In this document: in pieces, positions 22,051-32,078 of the stretch
Layout of the letters: each line of letters starts with the position of its first letter
Position numbering within the stretch: position 1 is the first letter of the stretch
Source: Thinopyrum elongatum
Lineage: Eukaryota; Streptophyta; Magnoliopsida; Poales; Poaceae
Length of the DNA stretch: 64,000 nt
Assembly (NCBI GenBank): GCA_011799875.1
Contig: CM022299.1
Location: 352,948,526 to 353,012,525, forward strand
Direction: 5' to 3'
Translations under genes and position numbers: made by a program
Notes under the pieces: model-generated
Database searches by the model: none
Seen by the model: only the letters and a program-made list of their open reading frames with translations
What the model was told of the DNA's origin: nothing

Positions 22051-22410
22051 AAAGTCACGTGACTTGCATGCAGACATTCCTTTATATTCAGTACCATCAT
22101 CGTAGCTGCTTAGCACTGCTCCTCAATCCATCAAGCTAAACAATGTGCCACTCATAATTCCAAACTTGTTGCTCAAATACGAATCTGATATGATGCTGAT
22201 ATTACTAAAACAGATAATGTTTAATTGGTCAGCTAATGTTCCTACTTTACTTTCGAAAAGCACGTGCACCACATATAGAGAGACAGCAGGGATTTGCATT
22301 CTTAATGCGCTCTGGTTCATCATGTGTGGGCACTGCACAACGAACATTTTATTATCCAAAATCTCCTTGCTCTTCTTTAGCATGTTCATCTTCTGTTCTT
22401 CTTTATTAAG

Positions 22411-22573
22411 TACTCTCTCCGTTCCTAAATACAAGTCTTTGTATAGATTCCACAATGGACTACATATGGAGCAAAATGAGTGAATCTACACTCTAAAATG
22501 TATCTGTATACATCTGTATGTGATCTATAGTGGAAATCTCTACAAAGACTTATATTTTGGAACGGAGGGAGTA
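22411..22573. mobile_element. Complete Stowaway MITE, 163 bp
   Basis: TACTCTCTCCGTTCCTAAAT at the left and TTTTGGAACGGAGGGAGTA at the right are inverted partners extending about 40 bp inward (AAGTCTTTGTA.AGATT / AAATCTCTACAAAGACTT). It lies in only one copy of a local duplication. Confidence 0.9.
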
Positions 22574-23715
22574 GAATAGTAGTATAGTATGTTCCTTGTA
22601 GTGAAGAGGAGCAGGGACACTTTCAACTCTTCGGGCCTCTTTGATTCGTAGGATTTTGTAAACATAGGAATAGGAATTGTAGTGGCCTGCCCACTTGAAT
22701 CCTATAAGATTAGCAAGGAAATGCGGGGAGCTGTGTCGCCTTTGAGAGTTACACTGATATTAACAGTACCGCACCTTCAGTTGAAGAGAGCTAGTATCTG
22801 AAGCCTTTCTAGCCGTACCGGCAATAGTAGCCCATATTTTCCAGCAAGTTCCACTTTCCTGATTTTACTTGTCATGCTTACGGTTTTCCCGTTATATCTA
22901 CACTATGATCTGTGTAGCTGCTTTGTGTCGCACTAGCAGCAGTCCACTCTTGAAGCTAAACAACACACCAATCATAAGTCCAAAGCTTACTTCTTCAAAT
23001 ATGAATTGTGATATGATACTGATATTAGTTAACAAACACACATTTAATTGGTCAGCTAATGCTCCCACTTGATTTTCCAAATGCATGTGGCCACATATAG
23101 AGAGACATCATGGAATTGCATTTCTTTGGGTGCTGTGATTCATCATGAGTGGGCAACCAACATTGTATGGAAAGAAGCGGAATCTCAAGAATATGCTTCC
23201 TCTTCTATTCTTTAACATGTTCCTCTTTTGTTATTTTGTATTTAGTACGTACAGTATGTTCCTTGTCAGGAAGGGGAGCAGAGGCATCTGCAGTCAATAG
23301 CTGATAGAGTTGGCCTGTACGTGATCGATAGGCTTTCAATTAGTAGCGGCGATACAACACCGTATTTTCCAGCCAGTTCCACTTTCCCGATTTATATATG
23401 CTGGTTATGGTGTACCCCTTTTATGTACACTATGATCTGCCTAGTTGCTGTGTGCTCTTGTTATCATGGTTTGGCAATAAACTCTCTATACAGTATATTA
23501 TGAACCTATCATCTGCCAACTATCCTTATTTCTGGAGCCTATTTTTTTGTGTACTTGCGCCAGATTATATTAATGCACGCACCATATTACAACACACATG
23601 GGCTTTCTCATCAGAATCCAGTGATAACACACAAGGGTTTACAGGGAGCCCCTATATTAGAATATCCTCTGCATTACAAAGATAATCTCACTACTATTTA
23701 TGTTTTCATGCTTAT

Positions 23716-26216
23716 CAGAAATTGTACGTAATCACAATGAATATGAGAATGCGCGCACCAGAAGAATATTGTGGAACACTGCAATGACTAACAAAATTGG
23801 CACCAAGGCATTGAGTTCCATTCTGGATGCAAAGAAACTCATATGCTCCCCACCTGCAGATTCTTGTTCAGAATATGATCCTAATGACTATTCTGACCTC
23901 GAGGAGTCGAAGGCAGATGGCCTGTCCTAATCACCCATCAAGTTGCCTGTTCTAATTTGGCAAGGTTTTATTGATTGCGCGTATCTTGCATAAGGTGTCT
24001 TGCATTTCTTCTACTTTGTTGCACCGCCATCCGCTTAGTTTACTCATTATATATGTCAAGATGCCATGCCCATCCATTATCAATACATATTCCATCTGTC
24101 ATCATACCATGTTTTTTCACTGAAATGTTGTTCTTGTGCATCAGACATCAAAAAGGAAGAGGGTGATTGCCGAATTTGAAGGAGCACCAGCAAAGTCCTT
24201 GAAAAATGTGGTGGTGCCAGAGAAATCAGATAGCACCCCACTTATATTGGCTCTACAACCAGTGACACAAAACGTAGGACCGGCTCCAGCAGACTGTACC
24301 CATACTTCACTAGCCCCACCACACAGGACCTGCACTCCAACAAAAGGTATGCCAATTTCAGTTGCCATAGCACCAGCCGTACCATAGAAAAATCCCACTC
24401 CAGCAAAAAGTACAGCAAGTCCACCGGCCGAAGACCTATCCCAACTGCAGAGACGACCAATTCCTGCAAATTGGAACCCCATTCCAGTTATTCCCAGTTT
24501 AAAAGACAATGCTTTCAATGTTGTTAGGGACTACGTGCATATATTCCCATCATGGGAAGATTATAGTGAAGACAAACACATATTCTTGTCCCACTTATGT
24601 GTAAGTGCTATTATTCATGGTGATTATTTTCCTGTTTTCTGCTGATTGACACATCAATGATTTACATTACATTGCTGTAAGTAGGCGAGGGTCAATCTGG
24701 ATAGTCATGACAAGCAAAGCTTGCTTGCCCTTTTCAAGGAAGCATTGCAGCAGTATCGGCGTTACCTGAGGAAAACACACTTTGATGGCAAGTCTATAAA
24801 CGAATTTCCGGTGAAGTCTCCTGTGCTAAATTTAGAAGACATTGAATGGAAAAACCTTGTTATGCACTGGTCTCGTTCCCAGGATGAGGTACTGTCTATG
24901 ATATCACATGACAATTTGAACTTCTACTTTTTTGCATGTGCCTTACGGATCTCTTTTGCAGGAAATCTGCTTGAAGAAGAATTCCGGTTTGAAAAGGACG
25001 ACAGGATATCGCAAATATGCTGCCCGCTGCTTTGCACTTGTTAGTACATGTTGTCCTATATCACTGTACTTGCATTCATACCTGGTTCATTATGTGATAG
25101 CAGTATGCATGATAGCTTGCTTATCAATTGTTCGCTCCAAATTATCAGATCTGTATTAATGGTTACATTAATGTAGAATATACCCAATGCCAATGAAAAA
25201 GTTTAGCTTTGCATTGTTCTTGTAAGTACCTCTGTCCTTTATCAGTGTACTTATATTGACAGCTAGTTGTTCATGTACCATCACTCTACAGCTTATTTTC
25301 CTTTACCCTCCATTTTCTACACATCAGATCTATATTTACTCTTACCATAAGGTTGGATAAAACCAATGGTACTGAAGAAGTTTAGCTCTGCATTGCTCTT
25401 GGATGTACCTTTTGCCTGTATCACTGTACTTACATTTATAGCTACTTGGTTATGTAGCATCACTCTTCATCTTATCTTAAATATTCTCCATTTTTTCTTA
25501 TATTATCACATCTATATTTACTCTTAACAAAATGTAGAATAAAGGCAATGCTTATGAAGAAGATTATGTGGTAAACTTCTTGAATTGCCCCCCCCCCCCC
25601 ATCAGCATGGACAAGGGCTTTATAGAGCCGGTCTTCACTACTAATGTAAGTTTGTCCTTCTCAAGTCTTCAAACTTTGTTGTGTATATTTGGTTAGGCAT
25701 GACTGCAACAGTTGTTTATTTTTGGTGTTTGCATCAAATTGCATGTTTAAAGTTTATTATGAAGTTCATAAATAAAAGTTTTTCCTTCTCAATTTAAGTT
25801 TTCAGTTGTACAACCAAGTTCCTTCTTCATAACCTGTAAATTAAACTATACAGAGCAAGTGATCTTCTTTTGCACTACATGTATGCTTCTGTTCTTGATC
25901 CGTAATCCAGTGGTGTGGTGAAACTACCCACTACAGCACAATGTCATATTCTGCAATGTCTTAACTATGAACAATGTCATATCATTCTACTATTATTTAA
26001 ACTGTCTCTTTATTTGCCAATCTGAAATGGGATAAATTGACAGCACACTAACCATTGATACTTATGAGTTCTTGATACTTATATGTGCAAAACCTGTCAT
26101 CTGTCTGCTTGTTTCTCTTTCAGAGTGAGGAGGATATAAGCGTCAAACAAGCGCAGTCTCATCAGCTTGCTCAGCTGCTTGCGCTGCAGCTCCCGAGCAG
26201 GGCTAACCTTTCTTGA
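23716..26216 (+). pseudogene. Multi-exon gene resembling plant En/Spm transposase-related proteins
   Basis: Exons that join in phase 0: about 24146-24600 (KRKR near the start, then Pro/Ala-rich, ending at GTAAGT), 24685-24888, 24962-25039, 25538-25645 and 26124-26216 (ends TGA). A further likely exon, about 23722-23930, has a Glu/Asp-rich tail but no clear donor. Exons 24685-25039 encode a helical block with W...L...W and CLKKNSGLKRTTGYRKYAAR, reminiscent of the Ptta/En/Spm plant transposase family (Transposase_24). This is pattern recognition only. One in-frame TAG at 24385-24387 interrupts the Pro-rich exon, so I call it a pseudogene although every other exon is open. A 13-C run at 25588-25600 keeps the frame and is a likely site of length change. 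Catalytic transposase residues are not present. Confidence 0.5.
25028..25565 (+). repeat. Tandem triplication of an exon-intron unit, period about 180 bp
   Basis: CTTTGCACTTGTTAG (25030), CTTTGCATTGTTCTTGTAAG (25207) and CTCTGCATTGCTCTTGG (25387) start three diverged units. Each is followed by a TATCA(G)TGTACTT motif, then a CATCACTCT-like motif, ATC(A)GATCTATATT and an AATG(C/G)(C/T)A(A/C)TGAA(G/A)AAG block. Only the first unit's start and the third unit's end are used as exons in the model. Confidence 0.75.
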
Positions 26217-26479
26217 ACTCTATTGAAGTGCTGTCGGTTTTGTATATTATTTTGTCGGCGTGTTTATTTGCACTGGTGGCGATCTTTGATGCCCAGTGTA
26301 TGTAATCTGCTGTCTGCTTGTGCTTTATTATCATAGTGGCAAACTTTGATGCCCAATGGATGTAATATGCCGTAATTTATTTATTGTATAGTCTAGGTTT
26401 TTTATTATTCACGATGCTGCAGTTATTTTACTATATATATATCCTGTCTTCACTCCATGAAAAGTAAACCGGCCAAACC
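26217..26479. other. 3' flank of the gene and junction with the transposon block
   Basis: AT-rich DNA containing a short direct repeat (GGCAAACTTTGATGCCCA-type at 26275 and 26338). Somewhere near 26440-26490 it passes into the CACTA-derived DNA without a recognisable CACTA terminus. Confidence 0.4.
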
Positions 26480-27891
26480 ATAAAATTATGGTACATAATC
26501 GGGCCGACATGCAAATCACTATATATGGGCCGCATCATGGGACCAGTCATCTTGGTCTGTTAACAGGCCTAAATGTAAACTGGACCACTAGTAGTTTCGG
26601 GCTTTTAATAGGCCGAGTAAACCGTCGGCCCTATTTTGGCAAGAAAATTCAATGGGCTTTTAGTAGGCTGAAAAGTAGGTTGGGCCTGAAACATGCCGAA
26701 CAGCTCACGGGCCGACAGCAGGCCGAAATAGACCCCGACCCATGATTGTGCCAATCACATCAGGGGCCGTTAACAGGCCAAAATTGTCTCGGTCCTTGTT
26801 TGGCCCAATCAGATTATCGGCTGTGAGCAGGCCGGATGCAAAGCGGGCCATAATTAGGCCCAACTATATGATGGGATTTTAACAGGCCGAAATAAATATA
26901 GGGCTGAAATGTTAAACGGGCCTTTAACAGGCCGAAACTAATATCAGGCCGTACTATTAAATGGGCCTTTAGCAAACAGAAATCCTAACCGGGCCTCAAG
27001 TGGGCCCAAAAGCACAGTGTCCAGTTGACAGGCCGAATCTGATATGGGCCATAATTTAGCCCAAAGAATGAAAGGCTCTTAAAGGGCCGGATCTGATATG
27101 GGCCGTAATATGGCCCAGAACATGGTAGGCTATTAACGGGCCGGATCTCATATGGGCCCTTATTAGGCCCAGAATGTGGCAGGCTGTTAAATGGACTGGA
27201 TCAAATATGGGCCGGCATTTGGCCCAAAACATGGTAGCCTGTTAATGGGCCGACCCACTAGTGTCTTCAAAATCTTGTGGGCCTTTAGCTGGGTCGGCCC
27301 ATTATGGTCTGCAAAATCTTATGGGCCTTTAGCTGGGCCGGCCCATTATGGTCTGCAAAATCTTGTGGGCCTTTAGCTGGGCCGGCTCATTATGGTCTGC
27401 AAAATCTTGTGAGCCTTTAGCTAGGCCGGCCCATTTAATCTTTATGGGCCAATTTTGGGCCGGTCCACGTGTCAACATATCATAGGCGCATCTCGCCCAT
27501 TGGATGAGTGACATCTGTGCCAACGCGGAGCTAACATGTGGTTCCGTCGGCCAATGAGAATTGTACACGTGGAAAATCGCCATTGGTCGTGGCTGTTAGC
27601 GGGTTATCGGATCCAAAACCGGACCCGATAGCTTAACGGCGACCCGTTACGGTGGATGCCACGTGTCGGTTACCCTTGACGAAAGAAATTCCATGACGCG
27701 GCATTTATCGTCATGGAAGTGGACACTTCCATGATGATAATTTTGGTATTGTCATGGAATACTTCTATGATAGCACAGGTATGACTATCTTGATTCTGTC
27801 ATAAAATCGTCATGGATGTACATGCATGACAGAAAACGTGACCTACTATGACAAACACGTATCATCACGGAAGTTTATTTTTTTTGTAGTG
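26480..27891 (-). mobile_element. CACTA transposon tail, left end missing
   Basis: The right end is GTAGTG at 27886-27891. Reading inward on the minus strand it begins CACTACAAAAAAAATAAACT, followed by CATGACAGA- and GTCATGGA-rich subterminal DNA (27680-27870), a common Triticeae CACTA type. 26490-27480 consists of degenerate GGGCC(G/T)..TTAGGCCC units spaced about 60-65 bp. No transposase, and no opposite terminus in the window. Confidence 0.8.
27262..27437 (+). repeat. 44-bp tandem repeat, four copies
   Basis: Units start at 27262, 27306, 27350 and 27394 with the core AAAATCTT(G/A)TGGGCCTTTAG followed by CTGGGCCGGCCCATTAT. They are nearly identical and lie inside the CACTA tail. Confidence 0.9.
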
Positions 27892-28363
27892 GCCCCTTGG
27901 CCTCTTCCCTCTCCCTCCCACCTATATATATGTGGGAGGGGGGCGCCTAGCATAACCAGAACAATTACTTAGCCGTGTACGGCGCCCCCCTCCACCGTTT
28001 ACACCCCCGGTCATATTTTCATAGTGCTTAGGCGAAGCCCTGCGGAGATAGCTTCACCATCACCGTCACCACACCGTCGTGCTGCCGGACCTCATCCACT
28101 ACCTCGCCGTCTTGCTGGATCAAGAAGGCGGAGCACGTCACCGAGCTGAACGTGTGCTGAACGCGGAGGTGTTGTACGTTCGGTACTTGATCGGTTGGAG
28201 CGCGAAGAAGTTCGACTACATCAACCGCGTTATTAAACGCTTCCGCTTACAGTCTATGAGGGTACGTAGACACACTCTCCCCTCTCGTTGTTATGCATCT
28301 CCATGGATAGATCTTGCGTGTGAGTATAATTTTTTTTTGTTTTCCATGCAACGTTTCCCTACA
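27892..28363 (+). mobile_element. Truncated Angela-type Copia LTR (3' part)
   Basis: Matches the last 0.47 kb of the LTRs at 38398-40166 and 45407-47509: CACCTATATATATGTGGGAG, GAGATAGCTTCACCAT, GCTGGATCAAGAAGGCGGAG and the terminal CATGCAACGTTTCCC, ending TACA at 28363. It is cut on the left by the CACTA end and joins Sirevirus gag sequence on the right. The short frame across it (28079-28384) is LTR, not a gene. Confidence 0.85.
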
Positions 28364-30106
28364 AGTTACCACATCAACAGTTGAAGATATTGCAACTTCA
28401 GAAGCAGTAGAACATTTAGCAATAGAAATAGCATTGTCACGCTCAAGGCATTTTAAGCAAGGTGGCACAAAATCTTCCTGAGCAGAACTGATTTGTTGAG
28501 CAAGTAGTGAATCATTTTCCTTTTCAAGATCTTCATGAGACGATCTCAGTTTCTCCAGATCTTGCTTCCTTTGAAGATAATCGTAGCAAAGCTTCTCATG
28601 AGTAACTGAGAGGGTTTCATGATGACTTTCAAGTTCCTCATACTTAACTCAAAGATTTTTTAAGTCTTCAATTAAGGACTGAGTTCAATTCATTTCCTCG
28701 TCCAATAGGTCATCGCTTTTGTCTAGCAATTTTTGAATCTTTTCCATGGCTGTTTGTTGCTCAGTTCCAATTTTAGCAAGAGTTTTATAGCTGGGTTTGG
28801 ATTCACATTCAGAGTCATCTTCACTAGAGGTCTGAAAGTAAGCATCGCGTGAGTTTACCTTAGCACCTCTAGCCATGAAGCAGTAGGTAGGAGCAGAGTC
28901 GTCATCATCATTTTCAGTGTCGGCGTTGTGATCATTATCTTCATTATTGAAGATGGACTTGACGACGAATGCTGAGGCTAGAGCTAGGCTTGCCACGCCT
29001 GAATTAGACTCCTCCTTAGACTCCACCTCCGCCTCCTCAAAAGCAGACTCCTCCTCTGAATCCATTTCCTTGACAATGAGCACACGAGCCTTGCTAGATG
29101 AGCTATTCTTGTGAGATGAAGACTTTGAAGAAGACTTTGAGGATTTCTTCTTCTTCTTATCGTCAGAGTCATATTCCTTGCTCTTCTTCTTTTTATTTGC
29201 TTCCTTGTCCCATTGAGGACATTCAGATATGTAGTGGCCTGGCTTCTTGCATTTGTGGCATGTTCTTTTCTTGTAGTCACGAGTGGAAGACTCATCATTT
29301 TTGGAGCTGGATCTTGAAGATTTTCCGAATCGATTCTTCTTGGAGAACTTTTGGAACTTTCTCACAAGCATTGCTAGCTCTTTGCCTATGTCTTCAGGAT
29401 CATCAGAACTGCAGTCAGATTCTTCAAATGAGGATTCAGCCTTTGCCTTCAAAGCACGAGATCGGCCATAGTTGGGACCATAGATATCTCTCTTCTTAGA
29501 TAGCTGGAATTCATGTGTGTTGAGCCTCTCAAGTATGTCAGACGGATTGAGATCTTTGAAGTCAGGGCGTTCTTGGATCATCAAGGCTAGAGTGTCAAAT
29601 GAGCTGTCAAGTGATCTCAGTAGCTTCTTCATGACTTCATGCTTGGTGATTTCAGTGGTGCCAAGAGCACGAAGCTCAATGGTGATATCAGTAAGACGGT
29701 CAAAGGTGTGCTGGACATTTTCATTGTTAAGCCTTTTGAAGCGGTTGAAGAGATTGCGAAGCACATCAATTCTTGAGTCTCTTTGAGTTGAGACACCTTC
29801 GTTGACCTTGGTCAGCCAGTCCCAGACTAGCTTCGCAGATTCCAGAGCGCTCACACGGCCGTACTGCCCTTTGGTTAGATGACCACAGATGATGTTCTTG
29901 GCAGTTGAGTCCAATTGTACGAACCTCTTGACATCAGTAGCGGTGACGCCTTCACCGACTTTGGGAACGCCAGTCCTGACGACATACCAGAGGTCATTGT
30001 CAATGGCTTCAAGATGCATGCGCATCTTATTCTTCCAGTAGGGGTAATCAATGCCAACGAAGACGGGGCACGCAGCGGAGACTTTGATTATCCCTGCAGT
30101 CGACAT
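28364..30106 (-). pseudogene. Sirevirus-type Copia gag, interrupted
   Basis: From ATG 30106 the frame gives 473 residues: an N-terminal DUF4219-like segment (YPYWKNKMRMHLEA), a UBN2/gag domain at about 40-220, a Lys/Ser-rich region, a CCHC zinc knuckle (CHKCKKPGHYISEC) near 285 and a long acidic tail. The stop at 28685-28687 appears premature: beyond it a coiled-coil gag extension continues in the same frame (with a further stop near 28648) until 28364, where the Angela LTR remnant begins. Protease, integrase and reverse transcriptase are missing. The long acidic/coiled-coil tail is typical of Sireviruses (Maximus-like in Triticeae). Confidence 0.85.
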
Positions 30107-30158
30107 AGCTAAAATTCCAGGTGGTTAAACCGAATCACACAGAACAAGGGAACACTTT

Positions 30159-30170
30159 GCTCTGATACCA
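30159..30170 (-). other. Primer-binding site of the Sirevirus-type element
   Basis: On the minus strand TGGTATCAGAGC, complementary to initiator-Met tRNA, two bases from the LTR edge. It fixes the element's orientation and the LTR boundary. Confidence 0.9.
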
Positions 30171-30172
30171 AT

Positions 30173-31513
30173 TGAAAGTGCAGTTATTCACTAGAGGGGG
30201 TGAATAGGCAATTTTTATGAAAGTCTTCAAGACATGCAATGTCTTCGAAGACAAACAACCAAATACAACCTAGACAGTATGCAGCAGAGGATAAACTACC
30301 CCAGCCATGCCATAGTCAAGGAAATAGTACAGGATAAACACGAAGACAGATAGCAGCTAGGTAGAGTGGATCAGAATAGGAAGATAGTATGAGGCCAAAT
30401 ATGCAAACAAGGAGAATGTCTTCACACAGTGAAGTCAAATAGAGCAAGCAAGCAATGACTTCACGAAGCTATACAGTAAGTAAAGGGTGAAGTGGTAGAA
30501 CCGGTTGCTTGACGAAGAAAAGGATTTGGTAAACCAGTTCCAGTTGCTGTGACAACTGTACGTTTGGTTAGGGAGGCTGAGATTGAACTCATAAGACCGT
30601 GACTTCACCTTATTCGCCTTGAGCTAAGGTCACTTAGTCCTCGCCCAATCACTCTGCTAAGTCTTCAAGGTAGACTTCCAAACCTTCACAGACTTCGTTC
30701 ACCGGCGATCCACAATGACTCTTGTATCCTCAGAACACGACGCCTAACTGACTGGAAGATACACAGTCTTCAAGTGTAATAAGTCTTCAGATCACGCGGA
30801 CAGAAAGACTTCAGTGATGCCAAACACTCTTTGGGCTTTGAGTGTTTTGGGTATTGTCCTCGCAAGGATTCTCTCTCAAAGGCTTCGGAGGTGGGTTGCT
30901 CTCAAATGACAAAAGCCGTGCACTAACTCTGAGCAGCCACTAATTTATGGTGTAAGGGGTGGGCTATTTATAGCCAGGAGGCAACCCGACATGATATGTC
31001 CGAAATGACCCTGACTCACTAAGGAACTAACACATGCCCAACGGTCGGATTTCAAACACACGCGACAGCTTGACTTGGGCTACAAGCAAAGCTAACTCAT
31101 CCAACTCTGGATAAGATTTTCTCTCATTGTCATCACTCGAAGACATAGGATTTGGGTTGAGCATCACATAAGTTTTCTGACTTTGTTCACTTGGACCCCA
31201 CTTGACAGTTCGGTGGTTCCTATGACTCAAGAAAGAAGAAAATGAAACGATGAAACAAAATATGTCTTCGCACTCCATTGTCTTCAAGTGAATGTCTTCA
31301 CACGTCATTATCTTCGACGTGAATGTCTTCATGAACCACCATTGTCTTCAATGTCTTCATACATTTTTAGGGGTCATCTCTGATAGGTAAACCGAATCGG
31401 TGAGGGACCTCTACCTGTGTTCTCCTGCACTTCTCACAAACACATTAGTCCCTCAACCACGTTTGTCGTCAATACTCCAAAACCAACTAGGGGTGGCACT
31501 AGATGCACTTACA
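30173..31513 (-). mobile_element. 5' LTR of the Sirevirus-type Copia element
   Basis: In plus orientation it starts TGAAAGTGCA at 30173 and ends TGCACTTACA at 31513, so the ends are inverted TG...CA. Length 1341 bp. It contains the CTAGAGGGGGTGAATAG motif common to Triticeae Copia LTRs and many GTCTTCA/GAAGAC repeats. It is inserted in a Gypsy LTR, whose sequence resumes at 31514. Confidence 0.85.
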
Positions 31514-32009
31514 CCCTTAGTTTCCTTATGGACCCCGCTGCCACGGAAGGGTAGGACAAAAGATGTCATGCAAGTTCTTTTCCATAAGCACGTATGACTA
31601 TATACGGAATACATGCTTGCATTATATTGATGAATTGGAGCTAGTTCTATGTCACCCTAGGTTATAACTACTACATGATGAATATTAGCCAACACAATTA
31701 TCATTGTCGATCCAATGCCTACGAGCTTTTCACATATTTATCTTTGCTAAGTTACTTTCATTGCTACTGCTGTTACAATCACTACAAAATTGCTACTGTT
31801 ACTTTTGCCATCATTACTGTTTCTATCATACCACTTTGCTATGAAAAACTTTGCTGCAGATATTAAGTCTTTCAGGTGTGGTTGAATTGACAACTCAACT
31901 ACTAATACTCGCGAATATTATTTGGCTCCCCTTGTGTTGAATCAATAAATTTGGGTTGAATACTCTACCCTCGAAAACTGTTGCGATCCCCTATACTTGT
32001 GGGTTATCA
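31514..32009 (+). mobile_element. Remaining 3' third of the Gypsy 5' LTR
   Basis: Nearly identical to about 48740-49231 in the 3' LTR (CCCTTAGTTTCCTTATGGAC to GTGGGTTATCA). The first two thirds of the LTR are absent because the Sirevirus LTR abuts here. Confidence 0.9.
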
Positions 32010-32020
32010 AGACCTTTTCC

Positions 32021-32038
32021 TGGCGCCGTTGCCGGGGA
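32021..32038 (+). other. Primer-binding site of the Gypsy element
   Basis: TGGCGCCGTTGCCGGGGA, complementary to the 3' end of tRNA-Asp, 11 nt after the LTR end. Confidence 0.85.
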
Positions 32039-32078
32039 GCATAGTTCTATTTGCTGAGTCACTTGGGATTTATATCTG

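Larger units (their letters stand above)
21640..23430 (+). repeat. Diverged direct duplication, units of about 0.5 kb
   Basis: Unit A (about 21640-22870, including the inserts at 21711 and 22411) and unit B (about 22870-23395) share in order GCTTA(T/C)GGTTTTCCCC, TGATATGAT(G/A)CTGATATTA, TTTAATTGGTCAGCTAATG, CCACATATAGAGAGACA, GTATGTTCCTTGT and TTTTCCAGC(A/C)AGTTCCAC. A third start (GGTTATGGTGTACCCCTTTT) occurs at 23402. It occupies the probable first intron of the downstream locus. Confidence 0.8.

Noticed and set aside
21711..22139. Gly-rich 142-residue frame
   Set aside because: Translation of the G-rich interior of a MITE-like element.
27262..27437. Regular 44-bp repeats resembling a CRISPR array
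   Set aside because: Units are contiguous with no variable spacers, in plant DNA inside a CACTA tail.
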